From Paraescarpia echinospica (taxonomy: Eukaryota > Annelida > Polychaeta > Sabellida > Siboglinidae): 64,000 nucleotides of DNA. Where the stretch lies: the NCBI GenBank assembly GCA_020002185.1, contig CM034535.1:67616318-67680317 (forward strand), given 5' to 3'. Under the pieces are notes generated by a model. It ran no database searches and was not told the DNA's origin. It worked only from the letters and a program-made list of their open reading frames with translations. Position numbers and translations under genes: made by a program. Shown piece after piece: positions 23,401-35,221 of the stretch. Each line of letters starts with the position of its first letter. Within the stretch, counting starts at the first letter, position 1.

Positions 23401-26400
23401 GCTGATTGTTTCAAAGACACCCGAGTTCCTACACCGTGCATCGCCATCAGCAGAACAGACCACAACGTGAGATCACATAACCCTGCGCAGTCGCATCCTA
23501 TGCAAATAATATGCAAAATATTTGATCACATATTCAACGGCGTGATGTTCGGTGGCACCTCGCTACTAACGTCACACTCGGGACTGGGCAAAAGTGACCC
23601 GACTAGCGAGGTGACCTTATTAGTGAAACTAATTTCCTATACGTTACTGTTATGGAAATAATTGTGGACATGTTCTAGGGTGACCATAATTACGAGGTGG
23701 CTGTAATACCGAGGTGACCATAAAGCGAAGTTCTACTGTAAATGCAAACATTACTGACGGCGGTTAACAAACCACATTCTCCCGGCGCTGAGCGTCATAA
23801 ACTTGCACTTTGTAGATTGCGATAACGTCCAGACATCAATCCATGTCGTCGCTACTTGATTTGTTTACAACCAGAGATTTTGATGACATTGACATAGCGG
23901 CTATCTCGTCGTGTTTACAAAGCGCGTTTGAGTGTCGAATCTGACGCCAAAGGTGAAACAGGGGACAGGCAGATACATCTTCCCTTGCTATAGTCATTTA
24001 CTATACTGGTACAGCCATTTTCAAAACTAGCGCTTTGATCGTTACTTAGATTATGTTTATATCCATTTCATGAAGTTTCTATTTTCTCACGAATTCTGCT
24101 GAAGAAACCCAATTATTATCGGATGGATATTAATTATAATACTATTATTAACAATAGCCATCCTATCAAACATCTGGTGTGTAGGGGGATGTGTACACAA
24201 CGTGTATCCGTGTTTTTGTGTAGGTTTGTGTGGTACGTATGTGCACGAGGTGCATATATGGTGCATGCGTGTGTGCGTACGTGCGTGTGTGCGTGCGTGT
24301 GTGCGTGCGATTGTGGACGCGTGGATGCGTGCGTGTCTTCAAAAATTAAAATATTGTTTTGTAGTATTCGTGAACTTGGTCACACGTAATTAACTGCACA
24401 CATAGGCGACGGTTTTCGAGTGTCAGTGTACGTTATTTGTTTGCTATGTTACTAAATGCAATCTCTCGTGGCAACTTGTGTGCGTAATTGGTGTAGGTCT
24501 CGAGAAACTTGACCGTCGTGGATTTTTTGCTATCACGTCGCACATAATGTCGTAATGGCCCTTTTCTACGTATATCGCTTGCATACATGTTAAGAAGTTT
24601 CCCGATAAGGATGTGAATTTGGAATCCCGAGGTTGGGGTATAACGGTCACTGACAGGAGATATTGTTTGTTGTAGGGTGACATTAAAGATGGCGTCTTCG
24701 GAAAGGTCCTTGTTGATCACGTAGACAACAATGGCGTCGTCACTCCGATTTTCGACTTTAACCTCACCAAGGTGAAATATCACACTCTAAATACTTACCA
24801 CGAAGAATTCAATTCGTTTTGATATCAATATTCACGTAACTAAAGTGGTATATACGTAACGCATTCGCAGTCGTCTTTGTTTTTGTTGTACCGAGAATGT
24901 CATATCTGTCGGTGATGTGTTGAACTTGTAATCTTCATGTTGGAGACATTTTTGAAAGACAACTTCTGCGGTAGCAGATAACGTATTTTATACATGTTAG
25001 AATGGTTCACCTCTATAATGGTGTGACCTTCTACTTCAGGGAAGCGACCAGACGTCCGACTGTCTGGCACCAACAGGAGGCCGGGAAGACGTGAAGACGG
25101 AAGAGGAATGGTCGCTCGTGACCGTCAAAGAACTCGCAGGTGAGGGAACGTTTCTGCAACGCCACTCAAGTAAAATTTCCAAAATACTGTAAGGACAACT
25201 TTACAGTTCAACAGATAGACTGGAGGAGGAAGCTAAGTGGCCGTGACAGACACATAGGCGTATCCCGTATATATAACTATATATTAATTTAAAACTTCTG
25301 GCGTGTGGGTAAGCAGGACATCCAAGGTAGTTGATTGAGGGAGAACGTGTAGGGTTGAGACCTCGAAAGGAAGATGGCTCGTGGAAAAGCAAGATGGGAC
25401 TGAATTGAAAATAGACATCATGAGAATTAGATTGTCTTAGTTTTGTCCAGCGTGTTTCCCAAGCTCGTGGGAACCGGTAGTCGTCCTTGCGGTGCATATT
25501 ATACTAGGAATACGGACAACAGATAAACGCTGACTATATTATATATCCAACGCCCCTCGATGGCGAGTCTCGTTGATCGCTGATTATTGCCTTAGTAAAT
25601 GCCTGTACAAATTGTAGACGTACTATTGCATGTGTGGTTACAATCTGATCCAGACGAATGACCCGAAATAGATGACATTGCGTGTTGTGGTTAAGCCGCG
25701 TTTGTTTGTGATCAGTCAAGCACGCTTCATGGCATTATATAGGCGTGGTCAGTGTTATGCACGTTCTTTGGTCAACATATGAAACACGATCAATGAATCA
25801 GCATCGACTGGACTGAGACACAAAGAGAGATTTGCATAACGCGGCACGTGTGTATAGCTATGCGTGGGCATTATTTCTCACACTTATTAAGTCATCTCGT
25901 TAAGTCGCCCGGCTTGTACTCTTTGCTTGTGTAGTGCAACCGAACTTCCTCCCTGATCCCTTTGAAGGCGTGGTCCGGGTGGGAAGAGAAGGTCTATGCC
26001 CATTGTTAATGTCTCCACCATTGGCCCTGTGATCACTCCCGCCGCGTTCCGCCCGCACCCCACAGAGCTCTCGTCGCGGCACTCTGATGACCTGTTGCCA
26101 ATATAATGAGTGTCGACTTTAGCTGCTACTTTAGGCGATTTCTATAGAACTCCGCGAAACTAAATTCCAATTAGGAACGCGATCGGGGTGGGTTCCGCTA
26201 ATGTTCGAATTCCAATGGGCGATCAGACCCTTTGCTTAGTAACAATGACATAACGCGCGTATTTCCCACGAATAAAAACCGGACCGTTATTCAGGAAATC
26301 ACACCAGTCATTTCTATGGGGCATTTAATCTCGTCTCGACAGCAACTGCCGGATAATGACCCATTCAGAAAATCTCACCGCGCGAATGGTGTGTTCAAGT

Positions 26401-28654
26401 ATTGGTCATTCCACTCGGGCCCTCATCCCTTCATTAGTAGAGCAATATATACGCGGGAATTTAACGCGATGATAAAGAACAATCAAACATTTTTTTGCTA
26501 TTATGTGAGAGAAAAAGCACACTGGCAGTTGTCTATGACAAGAGATTTCGTAGCCATATTGCTACACGTTACCACGTATACCGCCTTACTAAACACGCGT
26601 ACAATCTACTCTGTCAATATTGGTGTGCAGTTCCGATTTTACAACCGCACTAGTTTGATTACATCCGACCGACCTATTATTTACGTCATAACGCGATAAT
26701 TGCATTCAAAATGACGCTTCCTGTGACGACGGCACTGTTGTTTACGTCATCGTGTAAACAATGGCAGACGAACATCTTCAATTATTTTTAAAACGACTGC
26801 GACGGCCGAAATATAAATTTGTTAAAAACATCAGTAGGCGTGTGAAATAAAATAATATAAAATAATAACATTGCTATCTGCATCCTGCGGTAATCTTGGA
26901 CACACACAACATTTGTCGGAGTAGCCCAAGTAATAGGTAGCCGCATGTGGGCATGTCTGATTATGTGTGCTAGTCCGCCACCGTCTCGTCCGATTGCAGT
27001 TGCATGCAATTCGCAAAGGTGCAGTTTGATATAATAATACAAATATATTCATTTTCCTGTTTGAAAGAATGTATGTCGAAATGTTGTCACTTGCCATATA
27101 TGTATATTTAGGGACCCAAGAAAGTTCCAAAATTGTACAATGCCATGCTTAAGACATCCGGAAGTAAAACAGTGTCGTGCGCGTGTTGCAGCGATGTTAC
27201 GTGACTTGCAATGATGTTTCATGCCTTGCAAAGATGTTACGCATGTTGCAACGATATAACGTGTGTGGCAACGGTGTTATGCGTGCTTCAGTGATGTTAC
27301 GTGTGCTGTAATGATGTTACATGTGTTGCAGCGATGTTACGTATGGCAACGATATAACGTGTGTTGCAGTAGTGTTACAACGGTGTTACGTGTGTTGCAG
27401 CGATGTTATGTGTCTTGCAATGATGCCACGTGTGTTGCAGCGATGTTACGTGTATTGCAGCGATGTTATATGTGTTGCAACGATGTCATGTGTGTTGCAG
27501 CGATGTTACGTGTGTTGCAATGATGTCACGTGTGTTGCAGCGATGTTACGCGTGACCGAAGACGACAAGTGGGCCGCGTGCGCCCGCAGACTCGGCTTCA
27601 CGGAGCGGGAGGTCCGCGTGCACCTGGCCCGGGCCAAGGACCCGTTCGCCGCGATGTTCGCCGCCTTCAAGGCCCGCGACGGCCGGCCCGAGGAGTTTGT
27701 CCAGACGCTGTACGTCGTCAGTCGCATGGCGAACGTCGACACGACCTCCGACAGCGACTATTCGTCTGGCTGGTCGAGCTTCTCGGGGATCTCGAGCGGG
27801 GTCGCACGGAGCGCCTTCGGGGAGGAATTGGAAGAGGGATACCAGGAGGGGGAGGAGGACGGGGCGTGTGACGCGGCCACCATCAAAGGTGAGGGATTCG
27901 TATGGTACAGCGATTCCCTGTCGCCGTCGATTCAGGGGTTGCATGTTAAAAGGGAGGCTGTCTGTTCCTCTACCCAGAGTTCGCCAGCGTAGTAATTTGT
28001 AACAGAAAGTGTGCCGTGTTGAACGTGGGAAATGTTGAACATCAAATGGTATTGTGGTTAGCTCAGCCCGCCTCAGCAGCATTGCCAATAAGTTTGTTTT
28101 GAAACTGGATGTTTTCTTTACCATTTGAACGGGTCGTATCTTCCAAACTGTGAACGTTGTTACGCACTCACTAAACACTATATGGCGGACAGTACGCCTT
28201 CAACGTAGTTATTGTAGACTTAAGAACATTATATTAATTCATAAATGAAAAACTAGGAAAATACTTCTTCTTTTTAAAATTGTGCTGGTCGACATGCGCG
28301 GAACTAAGGCTCGTGAAACAGAAACTACTATAAGTTACTGAAATAATAGTGTTGACGTATGTATCAACCCAACACTACAGTGACACTTTAAAGAAACTCA
28401 TGTCAGCACTGATCGTCTGTCGTCGTCACGTGTACGCTAAGTACGACCCATAGACGTGAAACATCGCAATATTGAAATTCTGATATTCCAAAGTGGATGT
28501 GATAAATAAATAAAAAAACTTTATTGGTACCCAATTTACAATGATTTCAGTGTTTCGTAGCATTAATACAGTTACGTTTTTGCGCCAATTAAGATATGAA
28601 GGAAAAAGAATATAACAAAAACCATCATCATCATCGCCGTCATCATCATCATCG

Positions 28655-28693
<39 letters not shown>

Positions 28694-28838
28694 ACACAGT
28701 CACCTCTATCAGAATCAGCCCATCATCACCATAATCATCATTACCACCATCATAATTATCGTCGTCATTATCATCATCATCATCACCACCATTATTAACA
28801 TCATCATCATCACCACCATCATCATCATCACCACTACC

Positions 28839-28869
<31 letters not shown>

Positions 28870-30337
28870 CCATCATCATCATCATATTTCACAATCATCA
28901 TCACCATCATCATCAGTATCATATAATGTGGTCGTGTTGCAGTGAGCGACCTACACGACCTGATCCCAGCCACGTCGAGTCTGTGCCTCACGCCTCCCGC
29001 GACGCCGCGCAAGAAACGCTCCAACGCCTCCGAGGACGAACTCGCGCCACAGAAGAAGAAATGCCGCCAGCTCAAGTTCGACGAAACCAGCTGCTTCCAG
29101 CCTCCTGCAGCGTCGTGTTCGGGCGATGACGTCAGCGGTGAAGCGACACGTAACGATGATGTCATGATTCAAGATCGTTGCCAAGGAGAGATCAGCAGCA
29201 GTATAGCATGGCAGGTGAGTTTTTAAATGAACGCAAGTTGGATATGTTATTTAAGCTGCCTGCGCATTTTATTTAGGTCATCAGGTTCGTTGATAAACAA
29301 AGAATTTACTGTAGTGGTCATAGGTGTGGTAAACTGTGAAAATGAGAATACACGTAGCTCTGCGGGTTTTATATTCCTACTCAGCAAAATGGTTGCTGCC
29401 GAATCCTCACTGTAATACGCAACTCGGAAATCCAAAATTCATACAAGCATGACCTTTCATCCAATTTAAATCTCGACGTCTTCTGTTACCCATGATCCCA
29501 CGCAGTGCGGGTTCACATCATCCATTTCTTCTGTCGTCTTCACTATTTCTCTATCTTTTTATGTCTTCTGCAATGGTCTTCTACTCTTGACTGTTCGTCC
29601 CCGTGATCTCGATTTACACTGTCATTCCATCTTAATGTTGGTCTCCCACTTCTCCCACACTCATTATGCTTTTTCGTCAGTCACTCTCTTATGTAGGCCT
29701 TTTTGCCAACTTTTCAGTGTCACAATCCAGGAGAATTTATGAGAAATTTTGAAAACCTCAAACAGCCCCATCCAGTAGGTTCATAAGAAGCCTCAAATTG
29801 AACTCCTTTCAGACTATAATCAGTGAGATGTTCTTCTTTTCCGGGAGGATGGGATTAAACAACAAATCCGGGTGCCTCCCCGAAAATCTGATTATAAGTT
29901 ACATTATATGTACATGTTCTGTCCATCTTAGTCTGCTTCCAATTAGGCCTCACTTTCAGGAGATTCTTCATGTCAATTTATCTTTCAATTCCTCCATTAT
30001 CATAATAACAACAGTAGTCAGGATTGTTTTCCCAAAAAATAATTAGACCTTGTACCGTGCGCAGGTGTCGGCGCTTATGGACGGCCAGTGGAAGAGTCTT
30101 GGCCGAGCTCTCGCGCTGCCCGAGACTGAGCTGATGTGCATTGAGCAGGCGAGCCGCGGGGACCGCCAGCAGTGCGCATACCAGACCCTACTGAGATGGC
30201 GCCACCTACATCCGGAACGCTACACGTGTGGCGTCCTCTACCAGGCACTATGCGACTGCAGTTCCGCTGAGGTCGCTAGGAGGTGCTGCGGAGGAAGTGA
30301 CGTCAAACATATGCCATGTTGGCATTATGATAGTTAA
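17089..30337 (+). CDS. Tandem death-domain protein with NLS-like linker, seven coding exons
   Basis: Joining 17089-17524, 21084-21217, 24676-24771, 25040-25139, 27541-27888, 28943-29214 and 30065-30337 gives 1659 nt, a 552-residue protein. Every join has GT-AG sites and matching phase. In order: residues about 20-222 are beta-rich with no family I can name, ending in PIFDFNLTK; 223-247 acidic linker; about 248-320 death domain 1 (KWAACARRLGFTE, then PFAAMFAAF and FVQTLYVVSRM); 324-371 Ser/acidic linker; 388-413 TPPATPRKKR and KKKCR, a bipartite-NLS-like segment with a CDK-type TPRK site; about 463-535 death domain 2 (QWKSLGRALALPE, LLRWRHLHPERY, LYQAL). Death domains pair with other death domains in apoptosis and innate immune signalling, so an adaptor or effector role is likely. 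No catalytic domain, signal peptide or membrane segment is seen. ATG 17089 is the first in frame after a TGA at 16996-16998 and has A at -3. A near-consensus kappaB site in the promoter fits immune regulation. The fold calls are from motif pattern; partner and function are unknown. Confidence 0.75.
17525..21083 (+). other. Intron 1 of the death-domain gene
   Basis: It contains a (CA)n/(AAACAC)n block at 20165-20402, a small CATG/GTGC run near 18571-18600 and otherwise unrecognised sequence. No extra exon of matching phase is evident. Confidence 0.6.
20165..20402. repeat. Compound microsatellite: ACGC, AC and AAACAC blocks
   Basis: CGCA repeats, then CA, then about eighteen AAACAC hexamers, then CATA/CA to 20402. 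The frames read as poly-TNTN or poly-CVCV are artefacts. Confidence 0.95.
21084..21217 (+). CDS. Death-domain gene, coding exon 2
   Basis: Acceptor TTCTTCTCAACAG, donor TTCAAG|GTTAGT. Encodes residues 146-190 with strand-like ISVRLVSRDF and FEKQFALRFK. Enters in phase 1 and leaves in phase 0. Confidence 0.8.
21218..24675 (+). other. Intron 2 of the death-domain gene
   Basis: No further exon is recognised. There are GT/GC-rich microsatellite stretches near 23260-23300 and 24200-24330. Several short open frames exist without family resemblance. Confidence 0.55.
24676..24771 (+). CDS. Death-domain gene, coding exon 3
   Basis: Acceptor TTTGTTGTAG, donor ACCAAG|GTGAAA, exactly 32 codons in phase 0 at both ends. 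Encodes residues 191-222 (GVFGKVLVDHV, then TPIFDFNLTK). The pattern looks like the closing strands of a beta-sandwich domain. Confidence 0.75.
25040..25139 (+). CDS. Death-domain gene, coding exon 4
   Basis: Acceptor CTTCTACTTCAG, donor CGCAG|GTGAGG. Encodes residues 223-255, an acidic linker (REDVKTEEEW) and the first residues of death domain 1 (SLVTVKELA). Ends in phase 1. Confidence 0.8.
25140..27540 (+). other. Intron 4 of the death-domain gene
   Basis: Unrecognised sequence followed by the 20-bp minisatellite that carries the exon-5 acceptor. No other exon is supported. Confidence 0.55.
27183..27550. repeat. 20-bp minisatellite made of acceptor-like units
   Basis: About eighteen imperfect copies of a 20-bp unit, CGATGTTACGTGTGTTGCAG. 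Each full unit ends in TTGCAG, a plausible 3' splice site. The last copy supplies both the acceptor of exon 5 (CAG at 27538-27540) and the first ten bases of the exon. Confidence 0.95.
27541..27888 (+). CDS. Death-domain gene, coding exon 5 (death domain 1)
   Basis: Acceptor TGTGTTGCAG, donor ATCAAAG|GTGAGG. Encodes residues 256-371: most of death domain 1 with its conserved Trp (W266), then a Ser-rich and acidic linker (SDYSSGWSSFSG, GEELEEGYQEGEEDG). Very GC- and CpG-rich. Joined to exon 4, the sequence reads VKELAAMLRVTEDDKW, a natural first helix. Confidence 0.85.
27889..28942 (+). other. Intron 5 of the death-domain gene
   Basis: About 1 kb, ending in a long trinucleotide tract (listed separately) that stops within roughly 20 bases of the exon-6 acceptor. 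Confidence 0.65.
28618..28925. repeat. (CAT)n, (CGT)n and (CAC)n trinucleotide tract
   Basis: Interrupted runs of CAT/ATC, a pure CGT block near 28653-28692 and CAC/CAT mixtures. The open frames (poly-H, poly-D) are artefacts. The tract acts as a C/T-containing run just before the exon-6 acceptor. Confidence 0.95.
28943..29214 (+). CDS. Death-domain gene, coding exon 6 (NLS-like linker)
   Basis: Acceptor GTCGTGTTGCAG, donor GGCAG|GTGAGT. Encodes residues 372-462. Contains LTPPATPRKKR and, eleven residues on, KKKCR, a bipartite nuclear-localisation-like arrangement. The rest is polar and probably disordered. Enters in phase 1 and leaves in phase 0. Confidence 0.8.
29215..30064 (+). other. Intron 6 of the death-domain gene
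   Basis: Contains a pyrimidine-rich stretch at about 29500-29720 that may be an old repeat fragment. No exon is recognised. Confidence 0.55.
30065..30337 (+). CDS. Death-domain gene, last coding exon (death domain 2)
   Basis: Acceptor CCGTGCGCAG. Encodes residues 463-552 and a TAA stop at 30335-30337. Death-domain features: QWKSLGRALALPE (helix 1-2 with conserved Trp), ETELMCIEQ, LLRWRHLHPERYTCG and LYQALCD. Unusually Cys-rich at the C-terminus (CDCSS, RRCCGG, CWHYDS). Confidence 0.85.
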   Translation: MSALMDGQWKSLGRALALPETELMCIEQASRGDRQQCAYQTLLRWRHLHPERYTCGVLYQALCDCSSAEVARRCCGGSDVKHMPCWHYDS

Positions 30338-30513
30338 CATGTCTGGTATAGTAATGACGCAGGCTTTTGAAGTTAATAGCCTTGCACTGTGCGTTGATCA
30401 TTTATAGGTTGTCTTCTGGAGACTCGAGTGGTTATAGCTTGAACATCTGCTTCCCATTCGAAACATCCTAGAATATTCGGAATACGTCCCTCACAAATCA
30501 CAAAGATGCCTAT

Positions 30514-30519
30514 AATAAA
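30514..30519 (+). terminator. Candidate polyadenylation signal
   Basis: The first AATAAA downstream of the death-domain stop codon lies about 180 bases after it. Position and orientation fit; cleavage is not shown. Confidence 0.45.
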
Positions 30520-33500
30520 CGCTAAGCAATTTCACCACACTATTAAAGTTATTATTTGTGGAAGACTAGAAGAATTACGAAAGTCTAACGTCAATGTTGC
30601 CGTTTGAAATTGGTTAAAATGCGCATAAAGCTAAGGGTTTGTCGTGTGATATGAAGCACGCATGTTCCTGTGGTGTTGGTCGTGTGGTGTGAAACACCCG
30701 TGTTCACCCTGTGTGGAGCCAACAGCGAGAGACAACGTATTGTGTTCATCTAATTTTGGGGTACTTGATGATTATTTGTGCCTATTTGTTTGTTGATAAT
30801 TAAACTTAATTGAGCTTTAAAACGTTATTTGTTGTTGGTAACACGGCGAAAGGCGTGCTAATGCACTGCGCTTAAAATCAACACTATAATAATCGGCGAG
30901 ACGTATTCATACGTAGCGCCAAAGTGATGCCAAAGCACGCTGGGATGAACGGCATCACTGGTTCAAGTGTCAATGGCATATCACATATTTGTGAACTGTG
31001 TTAGTTTATACCAACATGCTCTTTACAGTAATGCATATTTTTACTTTTACATTTTGTCGGTGTTCGTAGCATTCCGTTTCAGGACATTCCATTTTGATAA
31101 GTTTACGTCTATTCATGTATTGTGTGCTACACATTATTGTGGTTGCTTTTGTAAATTCCGGATGATCACCGACACTGCCTGATAAATAATTGATGATGAG
31201 CGGACTTGTCAACATTGATCTATTTCGCCTCCTAATCTGTCGGGTCGATCTTCCGGATAACCGACATTCCTTGTTACCAGTGATGGTTTACGATTGCGTT
31301 ATCTAACAAACCTTATTTACCACAGTGAATAAATATAGACATATCACGTCAAACAGTACAGAGCGAAACTCCGCCGTTTGTCTCTTAAATGTTCACCAAC
31401 TTTCGTGTCAATGCGGTCAAGTATACACCGCGGAAAGATCGGCTCACTAAACTTTAATCGCACAAGCTACATAGACACTCTGTGTTTTTTCTCTACACGT
31501 TCTTGTATCAATCATGGTTAACCACTGTTCACTCGAATCTAACCAACATAACGAAGTATAACCAGAAACAACCGCTTTCGCTCATATAAAATTGTCGATA
31601 GGCACATTATAAGAACTACATCCAATATGGCGGACACGTAACGGCGTTGTCTACTTTAGTTTAGCTAATTGTGCGAATTGTAACGCCTATGTAGGTATAC
31701 ATTTTGGCTGCGTAGACCTTTAAAACGGCGTGTAAAAACTTTGGTCTGATTTGCCGTAACTACTACATAGAAAACCGTATTAACGCAAATTGTTCATACT
31801 ATGTATTCGGTAATTATTCCGCCGCCGTGTTCATTGAAGGAATTGCATTTATGACGTCAGGTGAACAATCATATTACGAAACGTGTTCAATCAGAGGAGT
31901 TTCATTTAGGAAACAACCCTGTGAAAAAAATGTGTTCAACTTTATTCCTGCCGCAAATATTGTGTTTTATATTTTATCGGGTATTCTGCATGTTATTGCC
32001 GTGTATAACTGTTAATGTGTACATTTTAAGTATAATATTGTTGCTAGCTGTTCACTGCCTCGCTCGTGTATCAGTACTCCGTCCATTTGTGTACAGGCAT
32101 AGCGTAGACATGTTTTAGCATTTTAATGTATCATATTTTTTAAGTATTTGAGTTCGTATGTTTGTGATATGACAGCAAGACGTTCGTTGGTTGCAACCGT
32201 TGCAAATTAGAAGAGGCATATGACGTATTTTCGCCTCCTGCGCGGAAATAACGTGAGAAATTGTATAATTCCCTGTCTACTTTGTTTTGCGAAACACATG
32301 TTGTGTCGTAGAAGCGATGAACCAAGTTGTCTCAGGTTTCCGATCGCTTTGCTGAAAAATCGACTAATGGCTGTACATATTTATTCAGGTGCTTAACCGA
32401 TGCGTTGTGTGCCGTGGCGTCTACATAAATATCGTAGTCCTTTGAGTATTCAAAACGGCCGCACTTAGTTCTGTAAATACTAGCAAACTCTCACAATGAC
32501 CTTCCGCTGCGCGGAAATGTGCGTCCATTGCCCGGGGCGTTGGATTGTTTGTAAGGGCACAATACAACAGCAGAAGAGTGTATGGGTTAAGTTAACTGGT
32601 GAAAACAAGTTAAGGTTACCCCAGAGGTAAGGTCAGATTCTGAAAATGTAGGTAGGGACAAATGACGTCATTGTTAATGAAGAAACTCTTCGATTGACGT
32701 ATGTGTCCGAACGCCAGCTCGATGGGCATCATTAGGAAGCGGTCACTTAATACTCACGGAGACTAGGTTATGTTTTAATTGCAAATTGTGTCCCTTGTTG
32801 TCATCTTTATTCGGATTCAACCATCCACAAAAATGTGCAAGAGAAAATACACGTGTGTTTGCTATATAATTGTTTCTTGTTAATTTTTCAAGAGCGTAAT
32901 TTCTTCTGTGATGCGAAGTTTGTTCGCAACAAATGCGGCTAAGTTATGGAAAGATGCAACGTTTCTTTATAATAGCTATTTGTATTTATTCTTAAACAAA
33001 AAGTACCAAGTCCTCTCTGTAAATCAAGTGAACGATGGTGTTATCGGTGGTTTCCTGATACGAACGGTTCAGATACGACTATATAAAATTGCGTATGGCA
33101 CTTGTTGGTTGTATGTTGTAAGATTTGCTGGGCCAGCGCCAACACAATCCCATGTTCGTATGTTTGTTTTTGGTTATGACGACAGGCGTTCGGTATCAAT
33201 GTGCGACAAATGCTCGTCGATATGCACCGAATGCTGTGATATTTGAGAGGCGTGATCGCGTCACGTGACCAACTTAGCACGTCACCTGGGCATCGTCATT
33301 TGACGAGCGAATAGCAGACGGTCGTTTCGTTCTCAGTTCAACGCGGACAGTACCGGCGATCTGCTGACATTTGAGCGTGTCTTTTCTAATCCAAACGCCT
33401 GTGATTTAATTAGCGTTGCCTAACTGCATGTATCATAGCTCGTGCTGTATATTTATGTATCTAATTTATCACTCCCTAGCGTGGAAACAGTAGTATTATT

Positions 33501-33835
33501 AACACAGATTATGACAAAAGGGAACTATTGTTTAATATTTCACAAAGTCTGGTGTATGTGCCGGCGAGGCATTACCGCATCGCGTTCTGCACAAAGAAAG
33601 GCGTATATGAAATAGATTGGCCTATGTAGATAGTTGCCCACGAACTGTGAATAGTGTTTGAGTTGCAGCTTCGCGTCAGGTTTACAAAGCACAAATCTGT
33701 ATTGAATTACGACTGGTTTATGATTGAGTTTGGTATGATGAATAAAACATGTCTCGAGAAAAAGTTCGCTGCTGTTTTTCATTTCTTGAACTGATCGTGA
33801 GCAGACGGTCGCCAGAATGTCGTCATAGCACTTGT
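30520..33835. other. No recognisable gene
   Basis: About 3.3 kb of AT-leaning sequence. Open frames of 60-110 codons near 30967, 31827 and 32908 have no recognised domain, skewed hydrophobic composition and no splice support, so I leave them out. Confidence 0.55.
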
Positions 33836-33837
33836 GC

Positions 33838-34060
33838 GCGTGCACACGCACACACACACGCACACACGCACACGCGCACACACGCACACATGCACACACA
33901 TACTCATAGACATACCGATAAATGTTTGCACATCCACGCCTATACTCCCGCAGACACTCACACATACAAGTATCAGTACGCACTCACACACGTACGCACA
34001 CGCACGCACGCACGCACATCCGCATGCTCGCGCGCGCGCATACACACACATACATATACG
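33838..34060. repeat. Interrupted (CA)n, (CGCA)n, (CG)n tract
   Basis: Alternating purine-pyrimidine sequence: CACACG/CACGCA runs, CGCGCGCG at about 34029-34038 and CATACA at the end. Such tracts can adopt Z-DNA. Confidence 0.9.
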
Positions 34061-34165
34061 TGTTGGTATACAGATAGACGGCATATATCTGTATAGATAC
34101 ACCCACATATCGTTACGTTAAACGGCAGTTAATGTTTACTCAAACAAAATTATATTCTGTATGTA

Positions 34166-34480
34166 GTAATAATAATAATAATAATTCCGTTTCTTAATAT
34201 AGCACTTAATGTAGCGCAGCACGCTCACGACTTTGGCATTGTTTACTCCGAGTCTCAATATCGCGTTCATTCTTATCTATACGTGGATGCATTTAGGGTA
34301 CTAGATAGTCAACGTCATAATTCCACTGTTGAACTATGCCGGACTGTTGACCGAGATCACTGAAAAGTTTTCGAGTCGACCTTATGGGCAATTTTGTTCA
34401 CCCGGCATCTTTCGGAAGAGACACTAAACGCCGTTTGTCCTTTCTACCTTGTGTCTATGTTCCTTGTGGGGAAGTGTACG
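34166..34480 (-). mobile_element. SINE-like repeat, copy 1
   Basis: On the minus strand a core AGGTAGAAAGGACAAACGGC, followed by TCTCTTCCGAAAGA, leads to GCTATATTAAGAAACGG and a (TTA)n tail at 34166-34185. A second copy with the same core lies at 48440-48640. A conserved core with a simple-repeat tail fits a SINE with a metazoan-type central domain. The head region is not clearly tRNA-like here. Confidence 0.55.
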
Positions 34481-34673
34481 CCTGAACACAGAGACACGGA
34501 AAAACTGTCATTGAATTACAGAACCCGTGGTTTCGATCTACATTTTTTTGTTTAAAGTTCGTACAATTGCCAATTTTAATGTGGCCTTTGTGAACTGCGC
34601 CAGAAGGCACAAGAACAATAAGCACCTGACCTGCTTGTTTTATCTTTTTAGGCCCTACTTCTGGTATGGTCCT

Positions 34674-34675
<2 letters not shown>

Positions 34676-34721
<46 letters not shown>

Positions 34722-34746
34722 TGCGTGCGTGCGTGTGTGTGTGTGT
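34676..34746. repeat. (GT)n microsatellite
   Basis: About nineteen GT dinucleotides, then GCGT and GT units. Confidence 0.95.
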
Positions 34747-35221
34747 CTACTTCTCGCACGACATAACTCTTGGTACGTTATCCCGGCGTTATAAGGACCA
34801 CACATTATTAAGTGTAAACGCAAAAGATTCAAAGAATGTCCTTAAAAAGACGTAATTAATTTTACCCCGGCCATATGTGAAAGTGATGGTAATGTTGTGC
34901 CCGGGGTCTGTACGGTACACCTGGGCGCGTGCCTAGATGTTCCGGTGTTGCCAGTCTAGTTGGCCATGTCATAGCATAATTGGCACAAAAATACACCGTT
35001 TTTGTTGCACGGTCGTGTTCGGTCTTGGTGTCTGCAAGAGCCCTTTGGTAGTTTTTCAGGAGTGAATTTTCGGGAATGTTTTCGAGCGACTTAATTAAGT
35101 ATAGATTGTCTCGGAGGGTTGTGTATTGATGTACACTAGCATTTCCGTCATCTAGAGCCGCTAACCTTCTCGAAAAGGTGTTTTTTGTGGAATAATTTAA
35201 TGATTGAGAGAAATTAGAAAG

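Noticed and set aside
28060..28080. A-box-like GTGGTTAGCTCAG
   Set aside because: No matching B box or cloverleaf follows. It could be a SINE head but nothing else supports that.
27546..28178. 210-codon minus-strand open frame
   Set aside because: Antisense shadow of the GC-rich death-domain exon 5.
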